From Actinomadura coerulea (lineage in GTDB: Bacteria > Actinomycetota > Actinomycetes > Streptosporangiales > Streptosporangiaceae): a stretch of 64,000 nt of DNA. The stretch covers positions 930,001 through 994,000 of the forward strand of contig NZ_JACHMQ010000001.1 of the NCBI RefSeq assembly GCF_014208105.1, given 5' to 3'. The notes beneath the pieces were generated by a model. The model saw nothing but the letters and a program-made list of their open reading frames with translations. It did no database searches and was not told the origin of the DNA. Below, one piece after another: positions 16,180-26,162 of this stretch; positions within the stretch are counted from its first letter, which is position 1; every line of letters starts with the position of its first letter. Made by a program: the position numbers and the translations under genes.

Positions 16180-18579
16180 CTAGCGGCGGCGGGGAACGCG
16201 CCCGTGCGGGTCGATGCGCCGCGGGGCCGGCTCCCGCCCCGCCGGCTGCGTCACCGGCGGGCGCACCGGGATCTGCTCGATCGGCAGCTCGACGGGCTCG
16301 TCGGCGAGGGTGAACCGCTCGCCGTGGTGCCACAGCGTGAGGCCCCGGCCGTCCAGCAGCTCGTAGCGGGCCGCCTCACCGGTCATGCTGACCTTGATCC
16401 GGTTGCCCCGGTACCGCATCCGGAACGCCAGCCGGCTGATCCCGCCGGGCAGCCGCGGCGCGAACCGCAGCGTGCCCCTGCCCGCCCGCATCCCGCCGAA
16501 CCCGGCGACCAGGCCGCTCCACGCGCCCGCCATCGAGGCGATGTGCAGCCCGTCGCGGGTGTTGTGGTTCAGGTCGTGCAGGTCCATCAGCGCGGTCTCG
16601 CCGAGGTAGTCGTGCGCCAGCTCCAGCTGCCCGACCTCGGCGGCGACGACCGCCTGCGTCTGTGCCGACAGCGAGGAGTCGCGGACGGTCAGGCCCTCGT
16701 AGTAGGCGAAGTCGCGCTCCTTCTGCTCGTCGGTGAACGCGTCGCCGCACAGGTGCAGCGCGAGCACCAGGTCCGCCTGCTTGACCACCTGCTTGCGGTA
16801 GAGGTCGAAGTAGGGGTAGTTCAGCAGCAGGGGATAGTGGTCGGGTTTGGTGGCCGAGAAGTCCCAGCGGGCGTGGTTGGTGAAGCTCTCGCTCTGCGGA
16901 TGGACGCCGAGCCGCTCGTCGTAGGGGATGAGCATCGCCGCCGCCGCGTCCCGCCACGACGCCGCCTCCTCGGCGTTCACGCCGAGCCGGTCGGCCACGT
17001 CCGGGTGGCGCATCGCCGTCTCCGCGGCCTCCTGGAGGTTCCGGCGCGCCATCAGGTTGGTGTAGACGTTGTTGTCGACCACCGCGCTGTACTCGTCGGG
17101 GCCGGTGACCCCGTCGATGCGGAACACCCCGCCCACGTCGTGGTGGCCGAGGCTCCGCCACAGCCGGGCCGTGTGGACCAGGATGTCCAGGCCGATCTCC
17201 CGCTCGAACTGCTCGTCCTGCGTGGCGTCCACGTACCGGACGACGGCGTCGGAGATGTCGGCGTTGATGTGGAACGCGGCGGTGCCGGCGGGCCAGTAGC
17301 CCGAGCACTCGTGCCCCCGGATCGTCCGCCACGGGAACGTCGCGCCCTCCAGGCCGAGCTGGTTGGCACGGTCCCGGGCCAGCGGCAGCGTCATGTGCCG
17401 CCAGCCGAGGGCGTCCGCCGCGGCGCCGGGGGAGGTGTAGGTGAGGACCGGCAGCACGAACGTCTCGGTGTCCCAGAACGTGTGCCCGTCGTAGCCCGGC
17501 CCGGTCAGCCCCTTGGCCGGGATCATGCGGCGCTCCGCGCGGGCGCCGGCCTGCAGGACGTGGAACAGCCCGAACCTGACCGCCTGCTGGATCTCCGCGT
17601 CCCCGTCGACCTCGACGTCCGCGCCCTCCCAGAACTCGTCGAGGTACGCGCGCTGCTCGTCCAGCAGGCCCTGCCAGCCGGTCTGCCGCGCGCCCGCCAG
17701 CGCCCCGACCACCTGGTCGTGCAGCGCGGGACGCGACCGCCGGCTCGACCAGCCGTAGGAGATGTACTTGACGATGCGCAGCCGCTGCCCGGGCTCCAGC
17801 CGCGTCGCGACCGTCAGCCGCCCGACGTCCTTGGAGCTCTCGGTGTCGATCGCCATCGACTCCGGGCCCTCGATGTCGTGCGACATCCCGGCGGCCATCC
17901 GCAGGCCGCTCTGCCGCGTCCGGTGCAGCAGCAGCACCTTGGTGCCGTTGGCGACGTGCTCCTCGCCGACGAGCGGGCTGCTCAGGATCGCCGACTCGCG
18001 CGGGTCCTTGCCGCCGCCGGGCAGGGCCTCGTTGGCCACCAGCTCCGACTGGGCGACGACCCGGACCGCCTCGTCCACCGGCTCGACCTCGTAGCAGATC
18101 GCCGCGACGGCCCGCTGGGTCAGCGACACCATCCGGACCGAGGTCACCTTGATCGTCCGGTCGGCCGGGGAGGTCCACTCCACGTGCCGGGTGAGCGTCC
18201 CCGCGCGCATGTCGAGGATCCGCTCGTGGTGGTGCAGGCGGCCGTAGCGCACGTCGAGCGGCTCGTCGTCGACGAGCAGCCGGATCACCTTCCCGTTGGT
18301 GACGTTGATGACCGTCTGGCCCATCTCGGGGTAGCCGTAGGCGGTCTCGGCGTGCGGCAGGGGACGCTGCTCGTAGAAGGAGTTCAGGTAGGTGCCGGGG
18401 AGACCGTGGGGCTCGCCCTCGTCGAGGTTGCCGCGCATGCCGACGTGCCCGTTGGAGAGGGCGAACACCGACTCGGTCTGCGCCAGCCGGTCCAGCCGCA
18501 GCTCCGGCTCCCGCACGCACCACGGCTCCACCGAGAACACGGGCCGGTCGGCGCCCGCCTGGCCGTCGTGCGTGCTCAC
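16180..18579 (-). CDS. GH65 disaccharide phosphorylase (maltose/trehalose/kojibiose type)
   Basis: The 799-residue protein belongs to glycoside hydrolase family 65, inverting phosphorylases that split alpha-glucosyl disaccharides into glucose and beta-glucose 1-phosphate. Domains are an N-terminal beta-sandwich (about 15-270), a linker and an (alpha/alpha)6 catalytic barrel (about 330-690). The general acid is Glu496 in [10 protein letters not shown], and [10 protein letters not shown] is also typical. It starts with GTG overlapping the upstream beta-phosphoglucomutase gene by GTGA, which fits use of beta-G1P. Which disaccharide is used cannot be read from the sequence. Its TAG stop lies in the CTAG at the right IS boundary. 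Confidence 0.92.
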   Translation of the reverse strand: MSTHDGQAGADRPVFSVEPWCVREPELRLDRLAQTESVFALSNGHVGMRGNLDEGEPHGLPGTYLNSFYEQRPLPHAETAYGYPEMGQTVINVTNGKVIRLLVDDEPLDVRYGRLHHHERILDMRAGTLTRHVEWTSPADRTIKVTSVRMVSLTQRAVAAICYEVEPVDEAVRVVAQSELVANEALPGGGKDPRESAILSSPLVGEEHVANGTKVLLLHRTRQSGLRMAAGMSHDIEGPESMAIDTESSKDVGRLTVATRLEPGQRLRIVKYISYGWSSRRSRPALHDQVVGALAGARQTGWQGLLDEQRAYLDEFWEGADVEVDGDAEIQQAVRFGLFHVLQAGARAERRMIPAKGLTGPGYDGHTFWDTETFVLPVLTYTSPGAAADALGWRHMTLPLARDRANQLGLEGATFPWRTIRGHECSGYWPAGTAAFHINADISDAVVRYVDATQDEQFEREIGLDILVHTARLWRSLGHHDVGGVFRIDGVTGPDEYSAVVDNNVYTNLMARRNLQEAAETAMRHPDVADRLGVNAEEAASWRDAAAAMLIPYDERLGVHPQSESFTNHARWDFSATKPDHYPLLLNYPYFDLYRKQVVKQADLVLALHLCGDAFTDEQKERDFAYYEGLTVRDSSLSAQTQAVVAAEVGQLELAHDYLGETALMDLHDLNHNTRDGLHIASMAGAWSGLVAGFGGMRAGRGTLRFAPRLPGGISRLAFRMRYRGNRIKVSMTGEAARYELLDGRGLTLWHHGERFTLADEPVELPIEQIPVRPPVTQPAGREPAPRRIDPHGRVPRRR

Positions 18580-19325
18580 GGCGCCTCCAGCAGCTCGGAC
18601 AGGTCGTCGACCACCACGTCGGCGCCCTGCTCGGCGAGCGCCTTCGCGTGCTCGTCGCCGACCCGGTTGACGCCGACGACGTAGGCGAACGCCCCGGCAC
18701 GCCCGGCCTGGACGCCGGCGAGGGCGTCCTCGAACACCACGGCCTTGTCCGCCGGGACGCCCAGCTCCTCGGCCCCCGCGAGGAAGGTGTCGGGGGCGGG
18801 CTTGCCGGGCAGGTTCCGCTCCGCCGCGACGACGCCGTCGACGCGCGCGTCGAACAGGTCGGTGATGCCGGCCGTCCGCAGGACCTGGACGGTGTTGGCG
18901 CTGGAGGAGACCACGGCCGTCTTCAGCCCCGCCTCCCGCGCCTTGCGGACGTAGTCGATCGACCCGTCGAAGGTCTCGACGCCCTTCTCCTCGATGAGCT
19001 TCAGGACGAGGGCGTTCTTGCGGTTCCCGAGGCCCCTGACGGTCTCCTTCTCGGGCGGGTCGTCAGGTTCGCCCTCGGGCAGGGAGATGCCGCGCGACTC
19101 CAGGAACGAGCGCGTCCCGTCCTCGCGTCTCTTGCCGTCGACGTAGCGGCCGTAGTCGCGCACGGGGTCGAACTCGGTGAACGCCTCACCGGTCCGCTCC
19201 GCCCGCCCGCGCAGGTAGCCGTCGAACATCTCCTTCCACGCCGCCGCGTGAACGGCCGCGGTCCGGGTCAGCACCCCGTCGAGATCGAAGAGACACGCGG
19301 CCGCCTCGTCCGGCAGTCCCAGCAT
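18576..19325 (-). CDS. pgmB: Beta-phosphoglucomutase-family HAD phosphatase/mutase
   Basis: This 249-residue HAD protein carries FDLDGVLT (residues 13-20, nucleophile Asp14 and acid/base Asp16), a cap domain, VVSSSAN (motif II), KPAPDTF (motif III) and [12 protein letters not shown] (motif IV). Together with the coupled GH65 phosphorylase it should convert beta-glucose 1-phosphate to glucose 6-phosphate. A phosphatase-only activity is a possible alternative. ATG 19325 follows a divergent intergenic region holding a 14-bp palindrome. Confidence 0.88.
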   Translation of the reverse strand: MLGLPDEAAACLFDLDGVLTRTAAVHAAAWKEMFDGYLRGRAERTGEAFTEFDPVRDYGRYVDGKRREDGTRSFLESRGISLPEGEPDDPPEKETVRGLGNRKNALVLKLIEEKGVETFDGSIDYVRKAREAGLKTAVVSSSANTVQVLRTAGITDLFDARVDGVVAAERNLPGKPAPDTFLAGAEELGVPADKAVVFEDALAGVQAGRAGAFAYVVGVNRVGDEHAKALAEQGADVVVDDLSELLEAP

Positions 19326-19344
19326 CGCACCCCCAGGTAGATGG

Positions 19345-19358
19345 CACTATCGATAGTG
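19345..19358. promoter_or_regulatory. Perfect palindrome between pgmB and gnd
   Basis: CACTATCGATAGTG is a perfect 14-bp palindrome placed 20 bases upstream of the pgmB ATG and 124 bases ahead of gnd. It is AT-rich compared with its surroundings, as operators often are. The binding protein is unknown; a LacI- or GntR-family sugar regulator would fit the context. Confidence 0.5.
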
Positions 19359-19481
19359 ATCCTCAACGCGCGGCCCGTTCCCGCGGCGAGCGCGGACATG
19401 CGGGGCCGGGCGCTCGAACGGGGGGATCATGAGTCGCGTACAACCCCTTGGTCAGGGTCGCACACGAGGAGGAGTGAGCCA

Positions 19482-20906
19482 ATGCAGAAGGCGCGAATCG
19501 GTGTCACCGGACTGGCGGTGATGGGGCGGAACCTGGCCCGCAACCTCGCCCGGCACGGGCATCCCGTGGCCGTGCACAACCGCACGTCCGCCAGGACCAA
19601 GGCGCTGGTGGAGGAGTTCGGCGGCGAGGGGACGTTCCTGCCCGCGGAGACGCCGGAGCGGTTCGTGGAGTCGCTGGAGCGGCCCCGGCGGCTGGTCGTC
19701 ATGGTGAAGGCGGGCGGCCCGACCGACGCGGTCATCGACGAGTTCGCCCCGCTGCTGGAGCCCGGCGACATGATCGTCGACGGTGGCAACGCGAACTTCG
19801 CCGACACCCGCCGCCGCGAGGCCGCGCTGCGCGAGCGCGGGATCCACTTCGTCGGCACCGGCGTCTCCGGCGGCGAGGAGGGCGCGCTGCTCGGCCCGAG
19901 CATCATGCCGGGCGGCTCCGCGGAGTCCTACGAGGCGCTCGGCCCGCTGCTGGAGGACATCTCCGCCAAGGTCGACGGGACGCCCTGCTGCGTGCACGTC
20001 GGCCCCGACGGCGCCGGGCACTTCGTGAAGATGGTGCACAACGGCATCGAGTACGCCGACATGCAGTTGATCGCCGAGGCCTACGACCTGCTGCGGCACG
20101 CCGCCGGGCTCGCGCCCGCCGAGATCGCCGAGGTGTTCCGCACCTGGAACACCGGCCGCCTGGAGTCCTACCTGATCGAGATCACCGCCGAGGTCCTCGC
20201 GCACACCGACGCCTCGACCGGCAAGCCGTTCGTGGACGTCGTCCTGGACCAGGCCGAGCAGAAGGGCACCGGCCGCTGGACCGTGCAGACCGCCCTCGAC
20301 CTCGGTGTCCCCGTCGGCGGCATCGCCGAGGCCGTGTTCGCCCGGTCCGTCTCCGGCCACGCCGCGCTGCGCGAGGCCGCCCGCGGCCTGCCCGGGCCGT
20401 CGCGCACGGTCATGGCCGGCTCCGGCTTCGCCGACGCCGTGGAGAAGGCCCTCTACGCATCCAAGATCGTGGCGTACGCGCAGGGGTTCCACGAGATCCA
20501 GGCGGGCAGCGCCGAGTACGGATGGAACATCGACCTCGGCGCGATGGCCACCATCTGGCGCGGCGGCTGCATCATCCGGGCCCGCTTCCTGGACCGCATC
20601 CGCGCCGCCTACGAGGCCGACCCGGAGACGCCGACGCTGCTGACCGACGACCACTTCGCCGAGGCCGTGGGCGACGCCCAGGGCGCCTGGCGCGAGGTGG
20701 TCGCCGCCGCCGCGCGCATCGGCGTCCCCGCGCCCGGCTTCTCCACCGCCCTGGCCTACTACGACTCGCTGCGCGCCGACCGCCTGCCGGCCGCGCTCAC
20801 CCAGGGGCAGCGCGACTTCTTCGGCGCCCACACCTACCGCCGCACGGACCGCGACGGCTCCTTCCACACCCTCTGGGGCGGCGACCGCACCGAGGCGGGC
20901 GCCTGA
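19482..20906 (+). CDS. gnd: 6-phosphogluconate dehydrogenase, decarboxylating
   Basis: The 474-residue enzyme oxidises 6-phosphogluconate to ribulose 5-phosphate and CO2, normally yielding NADPH. Features are the Rossmann motif GVTGLAVMGRNLARN, the substrate signature IVDGGNANFADTRRRE, GTGVSGGEEGA, and catalytic Lys in GHFVKMVHNGIEYADMQ. Length fits the long dimeric class. ATG 19482 has GAGGAGG upstream. Its position opposite the beta-phosphoglucomutase/GH65 genes links disaccharide use with the pentose phosphate pathway. Confidence 0.95.
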   Translation: MQKARIGVTGLAVMGRNLARNLARHGHPVAVHNRTSARTKALVEEFGGEGTFLPAETPERFVESLERPRRLVVMVKAGGPTDAVIDEFAPLLEPGDMIVDGGNANFADTRRREAALRERGIHFVGTGVSGGEEGALLGPSIMPGGSAESYEALGPLLEDISAKVDGTPCCVHVGPDGAGHFVKMVHNGIEYADMQLIAEAYDLLRHAAGLAPAEIAEVFRTWNTGRLESYLIEITAEVLAHTDASTGKPFVDVVLDQAEQKGTGRWTVQTALDLGVPVGGIAEAVFARSVSGHAALREAARGLPGPSRTVMAGSGFADAVEKALYASKIVAYAQGFHEIQAGSAEYGWNIDLGAMATIWRGGCIIRARFLDRIRAAYEADPETPTLLTDDHFAEAVGDAQGAWREVVAAAARIGVPAPGFSTALAYYDSLRADRLPAALTQGQRDFFGAHTYRRTDRDGSFHTLWGGDRTEAGA

Positions 20907-20909
20907 CGG

Positions 20910-21704
20910 TCAGCCCTTCCGCCACTCCGGGGATTCCAGGGCCCCCGCGGCCTGCGGCCCCATGAGCCCGAGGCCGCCGTCGACGAACAGCGACGCGCCC
21001 GTCACGTAGGACGACTCCGGGCCCGCCAGGAACGCGATCGCCTCCGCGACCTCCCGGGCGTGCCCGGGCCGCGCCAGCGGGTACCCCGCCCGGCTCTCCG
21101 GCTCGGGCGGCCGCTCGTGCTGCCCGGTCATCGGCGTCGCGATCTCTCCGGGCGCCACCGTGTTGACGGTGATCCCGTGCTCGGACAGCTCCAGGGCCAG
21201 GACCCGGGCGAGCATCTTCAGACCGCCCTTGGCGGCGCAGTACGGCCCGGCCCCGACCCGCGGGTACTCCTCGTGGACGCTGGTGACGTTGACGATGCGG
21301 CCGCCCTCGCCCCGGTCCGCCATCCGCCGGGCGGCCCGCTGCGAGCACAGGAACGCCCCGTCGAGGTCGACCGAGACCACCTCGCGCCACTCCTCGAAGC
21401 CCATGTCGAGCAGGTGCCGCATGCTGCCCGTCCCGGCGTTGTTGACCAGCACCCCGAGCCCGCCGAGCTCGTCGGCCAGCTCGTCGACGGCGCCGGCCGC
21501 CCGCACCGGGTCGGTCAGGTCGTGCCGCCGGACGGCCGCCCGCCGCCCCTCGCCCTCGACCTCCCGCGCCGTCCCCGCCGCCCCCTCCCGGTCGGACCGG
21601 TAGGTGATGCCGACGTCGAACCCCCTGCGGGCCAGAGCGACCGCGGTCGCCTTCCCGATCCCCGAGTCGGCCCCCGTGACGACGGCGACGCGGTCGTAGC
21701 TCAC
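20910..21704 (-). CDS. Short-chain dehydrogenase/reductase
   Basis: This 264-residue SDR has the NAD(P) motif TGADSGIGKA (residues 10-19), the structural NNAG and the active-site Ser-Tyr-Lys set (NVTSVHEEYP, and YCAAK). The C-terminal SSYVTGASLFVDGGLG is typical of classical SDRs resembling glucose 1-dehydrogenase or 3-oxoacyl-ACP reductase. The GTG start overlaps the stop of the small acidic gene by GTGA. It ends 3 bases from gnd. Substrate unknown. Confidence 0.88.
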   Translation of the reverse strand: MSYDRVAVVTGADSGIGKATAVALARRGFDVGITYRSDREGAAGTAREVEGEGRRAAVRRHDLTDPVRAAGAVDELADELGGLGVLVNNAGTGSMRHLLDMGFEEWREVVSVDLDGAFLCSQRAARRMADRGEGGRIVNVTSVHEEYPRVGAGPYCAAKGGLKMLARVLALELSEHGITVNTVAPGEIATPMTGQHERPPEPESRAGYPLARPGHAREVAEAIAFLAGPESSYVTGASLFVDGGLGLMGPQAAGALESPEWRKG

Positions 21705-21886
21705 GGCTCCTCGTCCGGGTCCAGCTCCACCCCGGCGATCGGGTCGCCGCCGCGGGTCCCGCTCTCGGCGTCCCCCTCGTATCCCTCATCGGCGCTCTCG
21801 CTGCCCGGGACGACCCGCTCGTGCGGCTGGTCCTCCAGCCCGGAACTGGCTCCCGGGCCCCGGTCCTGCGGCTCCTTCTTGTCCAT
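21701..21886 (-). CDS. Small acidic disordered protein, coupled to the SDR
   Basis: The 61-residue product is hydrophilic, very rich in Asp, Glu, Gly and Pro, and has no hydrophobic core, so it is likely disordered. ATG 21886 is favoured because GAGGAG precedes it; an upstream start would add 23 residues that overlap the promoter region. The stop overlaps the SDR start, so it is read first in a two-gene unit. Family not recognised. Confidence 0.6.
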   Translation of the reverse strand: MDKKEPQDRGPGASSGLEDQPHERVVPGSESADEGYEGDAESGTRGGDPIAGVELDPDEEP

Positions 21887-21986
21887 CCGCTCGGCTCCTC
21901 TCGCGTTCCTCGATTCGTCCAGCCCTTTGTTGCCGCACGCTCCGTCCCTAATCACCCGCGGGCGCTCCGGCCTCTAAGGTCGTGGG

Positions 21987-22583
21987 GTGGAGATACCGGG
22001 GGACGACGAGATCCGGGCGCTGCACGAGCGGTACGCGCCGGGGGAGGCCGCGTTCGAGGCCGTGTGGACGCACTGCGTCATCGTGAGCGAGATCGCCGAG
22101 CGGATCATGGACGGGGCGGGGCTCGCGGTCGACGCGGACCTCGTGCGGGCCGGGTGCCTGCTGCACGACCTCGGCGTCTACCGGCTGTACGGCCCGTCCG
22201 GGACGATCGACTACAGCCGCTACGTCCGGCACGGTGTGCTCGGTCACGAGATCCTCCGGGACGAGGGGTTCCCAGAGGAGATCTGCCGGTTCTGCTCGTG
22301 CCACACCGGGGTGGGGCTGACCAGGGACGACATCGTCCGGCAGCGACTCCCCGTGCCCGCCGGCGACTACGTGGCCGTGACCGGCGAGGAGCGGCTCGTC
22401 ATGTACGCCGACAAGTTCCACAGCAAGACCGATCCGCCGACCTTCGTGTCCGCCGCGGCCTACGCCGGCCGCGTCCGGCGGTTCGGGGAGGAGAAGGTCT
22501 CCGTGTTCGAGGCGATGCGGGAGTCCTTCGGCGAGCCCGACCTCGGGCCCCTCATGGAGAAGTACGGCCACGCGCTGGCCTAG
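21987..22583 (+). CDS. HD-domain phosphohydrolase-like protein
   Basis: The 198-residue protein has the HD metal-site pattern: His29 (WTHCVIVSE), HD at 60-61 (CLLHDLGVYR), a later His in RHGVLGHEIL and a distal Asp in YADKFHSK. HD proteins hydrolyse phosphomonoesters or nucleotides; the substrate here is unknown. The start is GTG 21987, six bases after a -10 hexamer TAAGGT (21975-21980), so the transcript is probably leaderless. Confidence 0.82.
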   Translation: MEIPGDDEIRALHERYAPGEAAFEAVWTHCVIVSEIAERIMDGAGLAVDADLVRAGCLLHDLGVYRLYGPSGTIDYSRYVRHGVLGHEILRDEGFPEEICRFCSCHTGVGLTRDDIVRQRLPVPAGDYVAVTGEERLVMYADKFHSKTDPPTFVSAAAYAGRVRRFGEEKVSVFEAMRESFGEPDLGPLMEKYGHALA

Positions 22584-22636
22584 GACGGGGTCGGCGTCCG
22601 GCGCGGGCAGTGGGTGATCGGGGGCAGGATGGAGGG

Positions 22637-25144
22637 GTGAGCCTTATCGATGAGCTTCCCTCCGGAAACGACACCGACGCCGACTCGCTGTTCGAGGCGT
22701 TCGAACGGTGGGTGTCGGGGCGCGGGATCACGCTGTACCCCGCCCAGGAGGAGGCGCTCATCGAGGTGGTGTCCGGCGCGAACGTGATCCTCTCCACGCC
22801 GACCGGGTCGGGCAAGAGCCTGGTGGCGGCGGGAGCGCTGTTCGCCGGGCTCGGCCGGGACCAGGTCGGGTTCTACACCGCGCCGATCAAGGCGCTGGTC
22901 TCGGAGAAGTTCTTCGACCTGTGCGAGATGTTCGGGCGCGACAACGTCGGGATGATGACCGGCGACGCCAGCGTGAACGCGGACGCGCCGATCATCTGCT
23001 GCACGGCCGAGGTGCTGGCGAACATCGCGCTCAGGGACGGCGCGGACGCCGACATCGGCGTGGTCGTGATGGACGAGTTCCACTTCTACGCCGAGCCCGA
23101 GCGGGGCTGGGCGTGGCAGATCCCGCTCCTCGAACTGCCGCAGACCCAGTTCCTCCTCATGTCGGCCACCCTCGGGGACGTCTCGTTCTTCCAGAAGGAC
23201 CTGACGCGGCGGACGGGACGGCCGACGGCCCTGGTGACGTCGGCGGAGCGGCCGGTGCCCCTCATCTACGACTACCGGGTGACGCCGCTGCACGAGACGA
23301 TCGAGGAGCTGCTGGCCGAGCAGAAGGCGCCGATCTACCTGGTGCACTTCACGCAGGCGGCGGCGATCGAGCGGGCGCAGGCGCTGATGAGCATCAACGT
23401 GTGCACCAAGGCGGAGAAGGCGCGGATCGCCGAGCTGATCGGCAACTTCCGGTTCACCACGAAGTTCGGGCGCAACCTGTCGCGGTTCGTCCGGCACGGC
23501 ATCGGGGTGCACCACGCCGGGATGCTGCCGAAGTACCGGCGGCTGGTGGAGCGTCTCGCGCAGGCGGGCCTGCTGAAGGTCATCTGCGGGACCGACACCC
23601 TCGGGGTGGGGGTGAACGTCCCCATCCGGACGGTCGTGTTCACCGCGCTCAGCAAGTACGACGGGCACCGGGTGCGGCGGCTCAGGGCGCGGGAGTTCCA
23701 CCAGATCGCCGGACGGGCGGGACGGGCCGGGTTCGACACGGTCGGGTTCGTCGTCGCGCAGGCGCCCGAGCACGTGGTGGAGAACGAGAAGGCGCTGGCC
23801 AAGGCCGGCGACGACCCGAAGAAGCGGCGGAAGGTCCAGCGCAAGAAGCCGCCGGAGGGGTTCGTCGGCTGGGACGAGGACGTCTTCAACAAGCTCCAGG
23901 AGGCCGAGCCGGAGATGCTCCGGTCCCGGTTCCAGGTCAGCCACGCGATGCTGCTGTCGGTGATCGCGCGGCCGGGCAACGCGTTCCAGGCCATGAAGCG
24001 GCTGCTGACCGACAACCACGAGGAGCCCGCGGCGCGGCGCAGGCACATCTCCCGCGCCATCGCGATCTACCGGTCGCTGCTCGCGGGCGGTGTCGTCGAG
24101 CTGCTGCCGGAGCCGGACGACGCCGGCCGGTACGCGCGCATCACCGTCGACCTCCAGGAGGACTTCGCGCTCAACCAGGCGCTGTCGACGTTCGCGCTCG
24201 CGACCTTCGAGATCCTCGACCCCGCGTCGCCGTCGTACGCGCTGGACGTGCTCTCGGTGATCGAGGCGACGCTGGAGGACCCGCGGCAGATCCTGGCCGC
24301 GCAGGTCAACCGGGCGCGGGGCGAGGCCGTCCAGGAGATGAAGGCCGAGGGCATCGAGTACGAGGAGCGGATGGAGCTCCTCCAGGACGTCGACCACCCG
24401 AAGCCGCTGGAGGACGTGCTCGGCGCCGCCTACGAGGTGTACCGGGCCGGGCACCCCTGGGTCGGCGACCACCCCCTGCGCCCGAAGTCGGTCGTGCGCG
24501 ACATGTACGAGCGGGCGATGACGTTCACCGAGTACATCGGCTACTACGAGCTGGCGCGGGGCGAGGGGCTCGTTCTGCGGTACCTGTCGGGGGCCTACAA
24601 GGCGCTGCAGCAGACCGTCCCGGAGTCGATCAAGACCGACGACCTGATCGACCTGATCGAGTGGCTGGGCGAGCTGGTCCGGCAGGTCGACTCCAGCCTG
24701 CTGGACGAGTGGGAGCAGCTCGCCAACCCCGCCGCCGAGGACCTGGACGAGCCGATCGAGGAGCGCGTCACCAGGGTCACCGCGAACGCGCGGGCGTTCC
24801 GGGTACTGGTGCGCAACGCGATGTTCCGCCGGGTGGAGCTGGCGGCGCTGGAGCGCTACGGCGAGCTCGGCGCGCTGGACCCCGACTTCGGCGCCGACGG
24901 GTGGGCGCAGGCCATGGACCGCTACTTCGAGGAGCACGACGAGCTGCTCACCGGGCCCGACGCGCGGGGGCCGAAGCTGCTGCAGATCGAGGAGGTCCCG
25001 GAGGACGCGCTGTGGCGTGTCCGGCAGGTCTTCGACGACCCTGAGGGGCATCACGACTGGGGTGTCACCGCCGAGGTCGACCTCGCGGGCTCCGACCAGG
25101 AGGGCGAGGCCGTCCTCCGGGTGACCGGCGTCGACAGGATGTAG
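22637..25144 (+). CDS. DEAD/DEAH-box RNA helicase with DUF3516 (Ski2-like)
   Basis: This 835-residue superfamily-2 helicase has motif I TPTGSGKS (54-61), DEFH at 146-149 (motif II), MSATL (III) and the C-terminal helicase motifs GTDTLGVGVNVP and HQIAGRAGRAG. The region after about residue 390 corresponds to the DUF3516 C-terminal domain common to actinobacterial members. It is expected to unwind RNA during turnover or processing. GTG 22637 is chosen since the codons ahead of it overlap the end of the HD gene in another frame. It precedes the amidohydrolase gene by 9 bases. Confidence 0.9.
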   Translation: MSLIDELPSGNDTDADSLFEAFERWVSGRGITLYPAQEEALIEVVSGANVILSTPTGSGKSLVAAGALFAGLGRDQVGFYTAPIKALVSEKFFDLCEMFGRDNVGMMTGDASVNADAPIICCTAEVLANIALRDGADADIGVVVMDEFHFYAEPERGWAWQIPLLELPQTQFLLMSATLGDVSFFQKDLTRRTGRPTALVTSAERPVPLIYDYRVTPLHETIEELLAEQKAPIYLVHFTQAAAIERAQALMSINVCTKAEKARIAELIGNFRFTTKFGRNLSRFVRHGIGVHHAGMLPKYRRLVERLAQAGLLKVICGTDTLGVGVNVPIRTVVFTALSKYDGHRVRRLRAREFHQIAGRAGRAGFDTVGFVVAQAPEHVVENEKALAKAGDDPKKRRKVQRKKPPEGFVGWDEDVFNKLQEAEPEMLRSRFQVSHAMLLSVIARPGNAFQAMKRLLTDNHEEPAARRRHISRAIAIYRSLLAGGVVELLPEPDDAGRYARITVDLQEDFALNQALSTFALATFEILDPASPSYALDVLSVIEATLEDPRQILAAQVNRARGEAVQEMKAEGIEYEERMELLQDVDHPKPLEDVLGAAYEVYRAGHPWVGDHPLRPKSVVRDMYERAMTFTEYIGYYELARGEGLVLRYLSGAYKALQQTVPESIKTDDLIDLIEWLGELVRQVDSSLLDEWEQLANPAAEDLDEPIEERVTRVTANARAFRVLVRNAMFRRVELAALERYGELGALDPDFGADGWAQAMDRYFEEHDELLTGPDARGPKLLQIEEVPEDALWRVRQVFDDPEGHHDWGVTAEVDLAGSDQEGEAVLRVTGVDRM

Positions 25145-25153
25145 GAGGGACGT

Positions 25154-25969
25154 ATGGTGCGGGTCGCGGTGGCGCAGTTCGCGCCCGGAACCGACAAGGA
25201 CGCGAACCTGGCGGCGATCGGCGGCCTGGTCGCCGAGGCGGCCGGGCAGGGCGCGCGGGTCGTGGTACTGCCCGAGTTCGCCATGTTCACCGCGCCGAGG
25301 ATGGACCGGCGCTTCGTCGACTCGGCCGAGCCCTTGGACGGCCCCTTCGCGGCAGGGCTCGGCGAGCTGGCTCGCCGCCACGGCGTCCACGTCGTCGCGG
25401 GCCTGAACGAGCGGCTGGACGAGCGGCTGGACGAGCCGGACCGCATCTCCAACACGCTCGTCGCCGTCGCCCCCGGCGGGGGCGTCGTCGCCGAGTACCG
25501 CAAGATCCACCTGTACGACGCGTTCGGGTACGAGGAGTCGGCGCTGGTGCGGCCGGGGGAGATCGGCGAGCCGCGGACCTTCGCCGTCGACGGCGTCACG
25601 TTCGGCATGCAGACCTGCTACGACGTCCGGTTCCCCGAGGTGACGCGGCGGATCGTGGACGCGGGCGCCGACGTCCTGGCGCTGCCCGCCGAATGGGTGC
25701 CCGGGCCGCTCAAGGAGGACCACTGGCGGACGCTGGTGCGGGCCCGCGCGATCGAGAACACGATCTACGTGGCGGCCGCCGACCAGTGCGCCCCGACCGG
25801 CGCGGGCAACAGCATGGTCGTCGACCCGATGGGCGTCGTCGTGGCCGCGCTGGGGGAGGGGACCGGGGTCGTGTCCGGGGACGTCTCGCCCGAGCGCGTC
25901 AAGGCCGTCCGCGCGAAGAACCCGGCGCTCGACCTGCGCCGCTTCACGGTCGCCCCGGCCGGAGGCTGA
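25154..25969 (+). CDS. Carbon-nitrogen hydrolase (nitrilase superfamily)
   Basis: The 271-residue enzyme has the complete Glu-Lys-Cys triad: Glu41 (VLPEFAMF), Lys117 (EYRKIHLYD) and Cys155 (GMQTCYDVRFPE). These motifs place it with Nit1/omega-amidase-like members that hydrolyse small amides, such as deaminated glutathione or ketoglutaramate. It begins 9 bases after the helicase stop with GGAGG close by, so the two share a transcript. The exact substrate cannot be assigned. Confidence 0.88.
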   Translation: MVRVAVAQFAPGTDKDANLAAIGGLVAEAAGQGARVVVLPEFAMFTAPRMDRRFVDSAEPLDGPFAAGLGELARRHGVHVVAGLNERLDERLDEPDRISNTLVAVAPGGGVVAEYRKIHLYDAFGYEESALVRPGEIGEPRTFAVDGVTFGMQTCYDVRFPEVTRRIVDAGADVLALPAEWVPGPLKEDHWRTLVRARAIENTIYVAAADQCAPTGAGNSMVVDPMGVVVAALGEGTGVVSGDVSPERVKAVRAKNPALDLRRFTVAPAGG

Positions 25970-26162
25970 GGAACCTCGCCGCGAGGCCCGGCGTGATCGC
26001 GAGACCTCCGGCGCGGCCGCGGGCGGCGGGTGTCGGCCTTCTCCGCGTTCGTCGAGAACATCGCTCCGCTCGCGCGGCGAAGCCTCTAGCCAAGGTATCG
26101 AGGTGGCAACGGTTGCGGCGCGTCTCCGTGTCCGGACGGCCGCACAGCGTGACTATCATGGG

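Noticed and set aside
22580..25723. 1047-codon minus-strand frame opposite the helicase and amidase genes
   Set aside because: The forward frames carry helicase motifs and the Glu-Lys-Cys triad; the reverse product is low-complexity.
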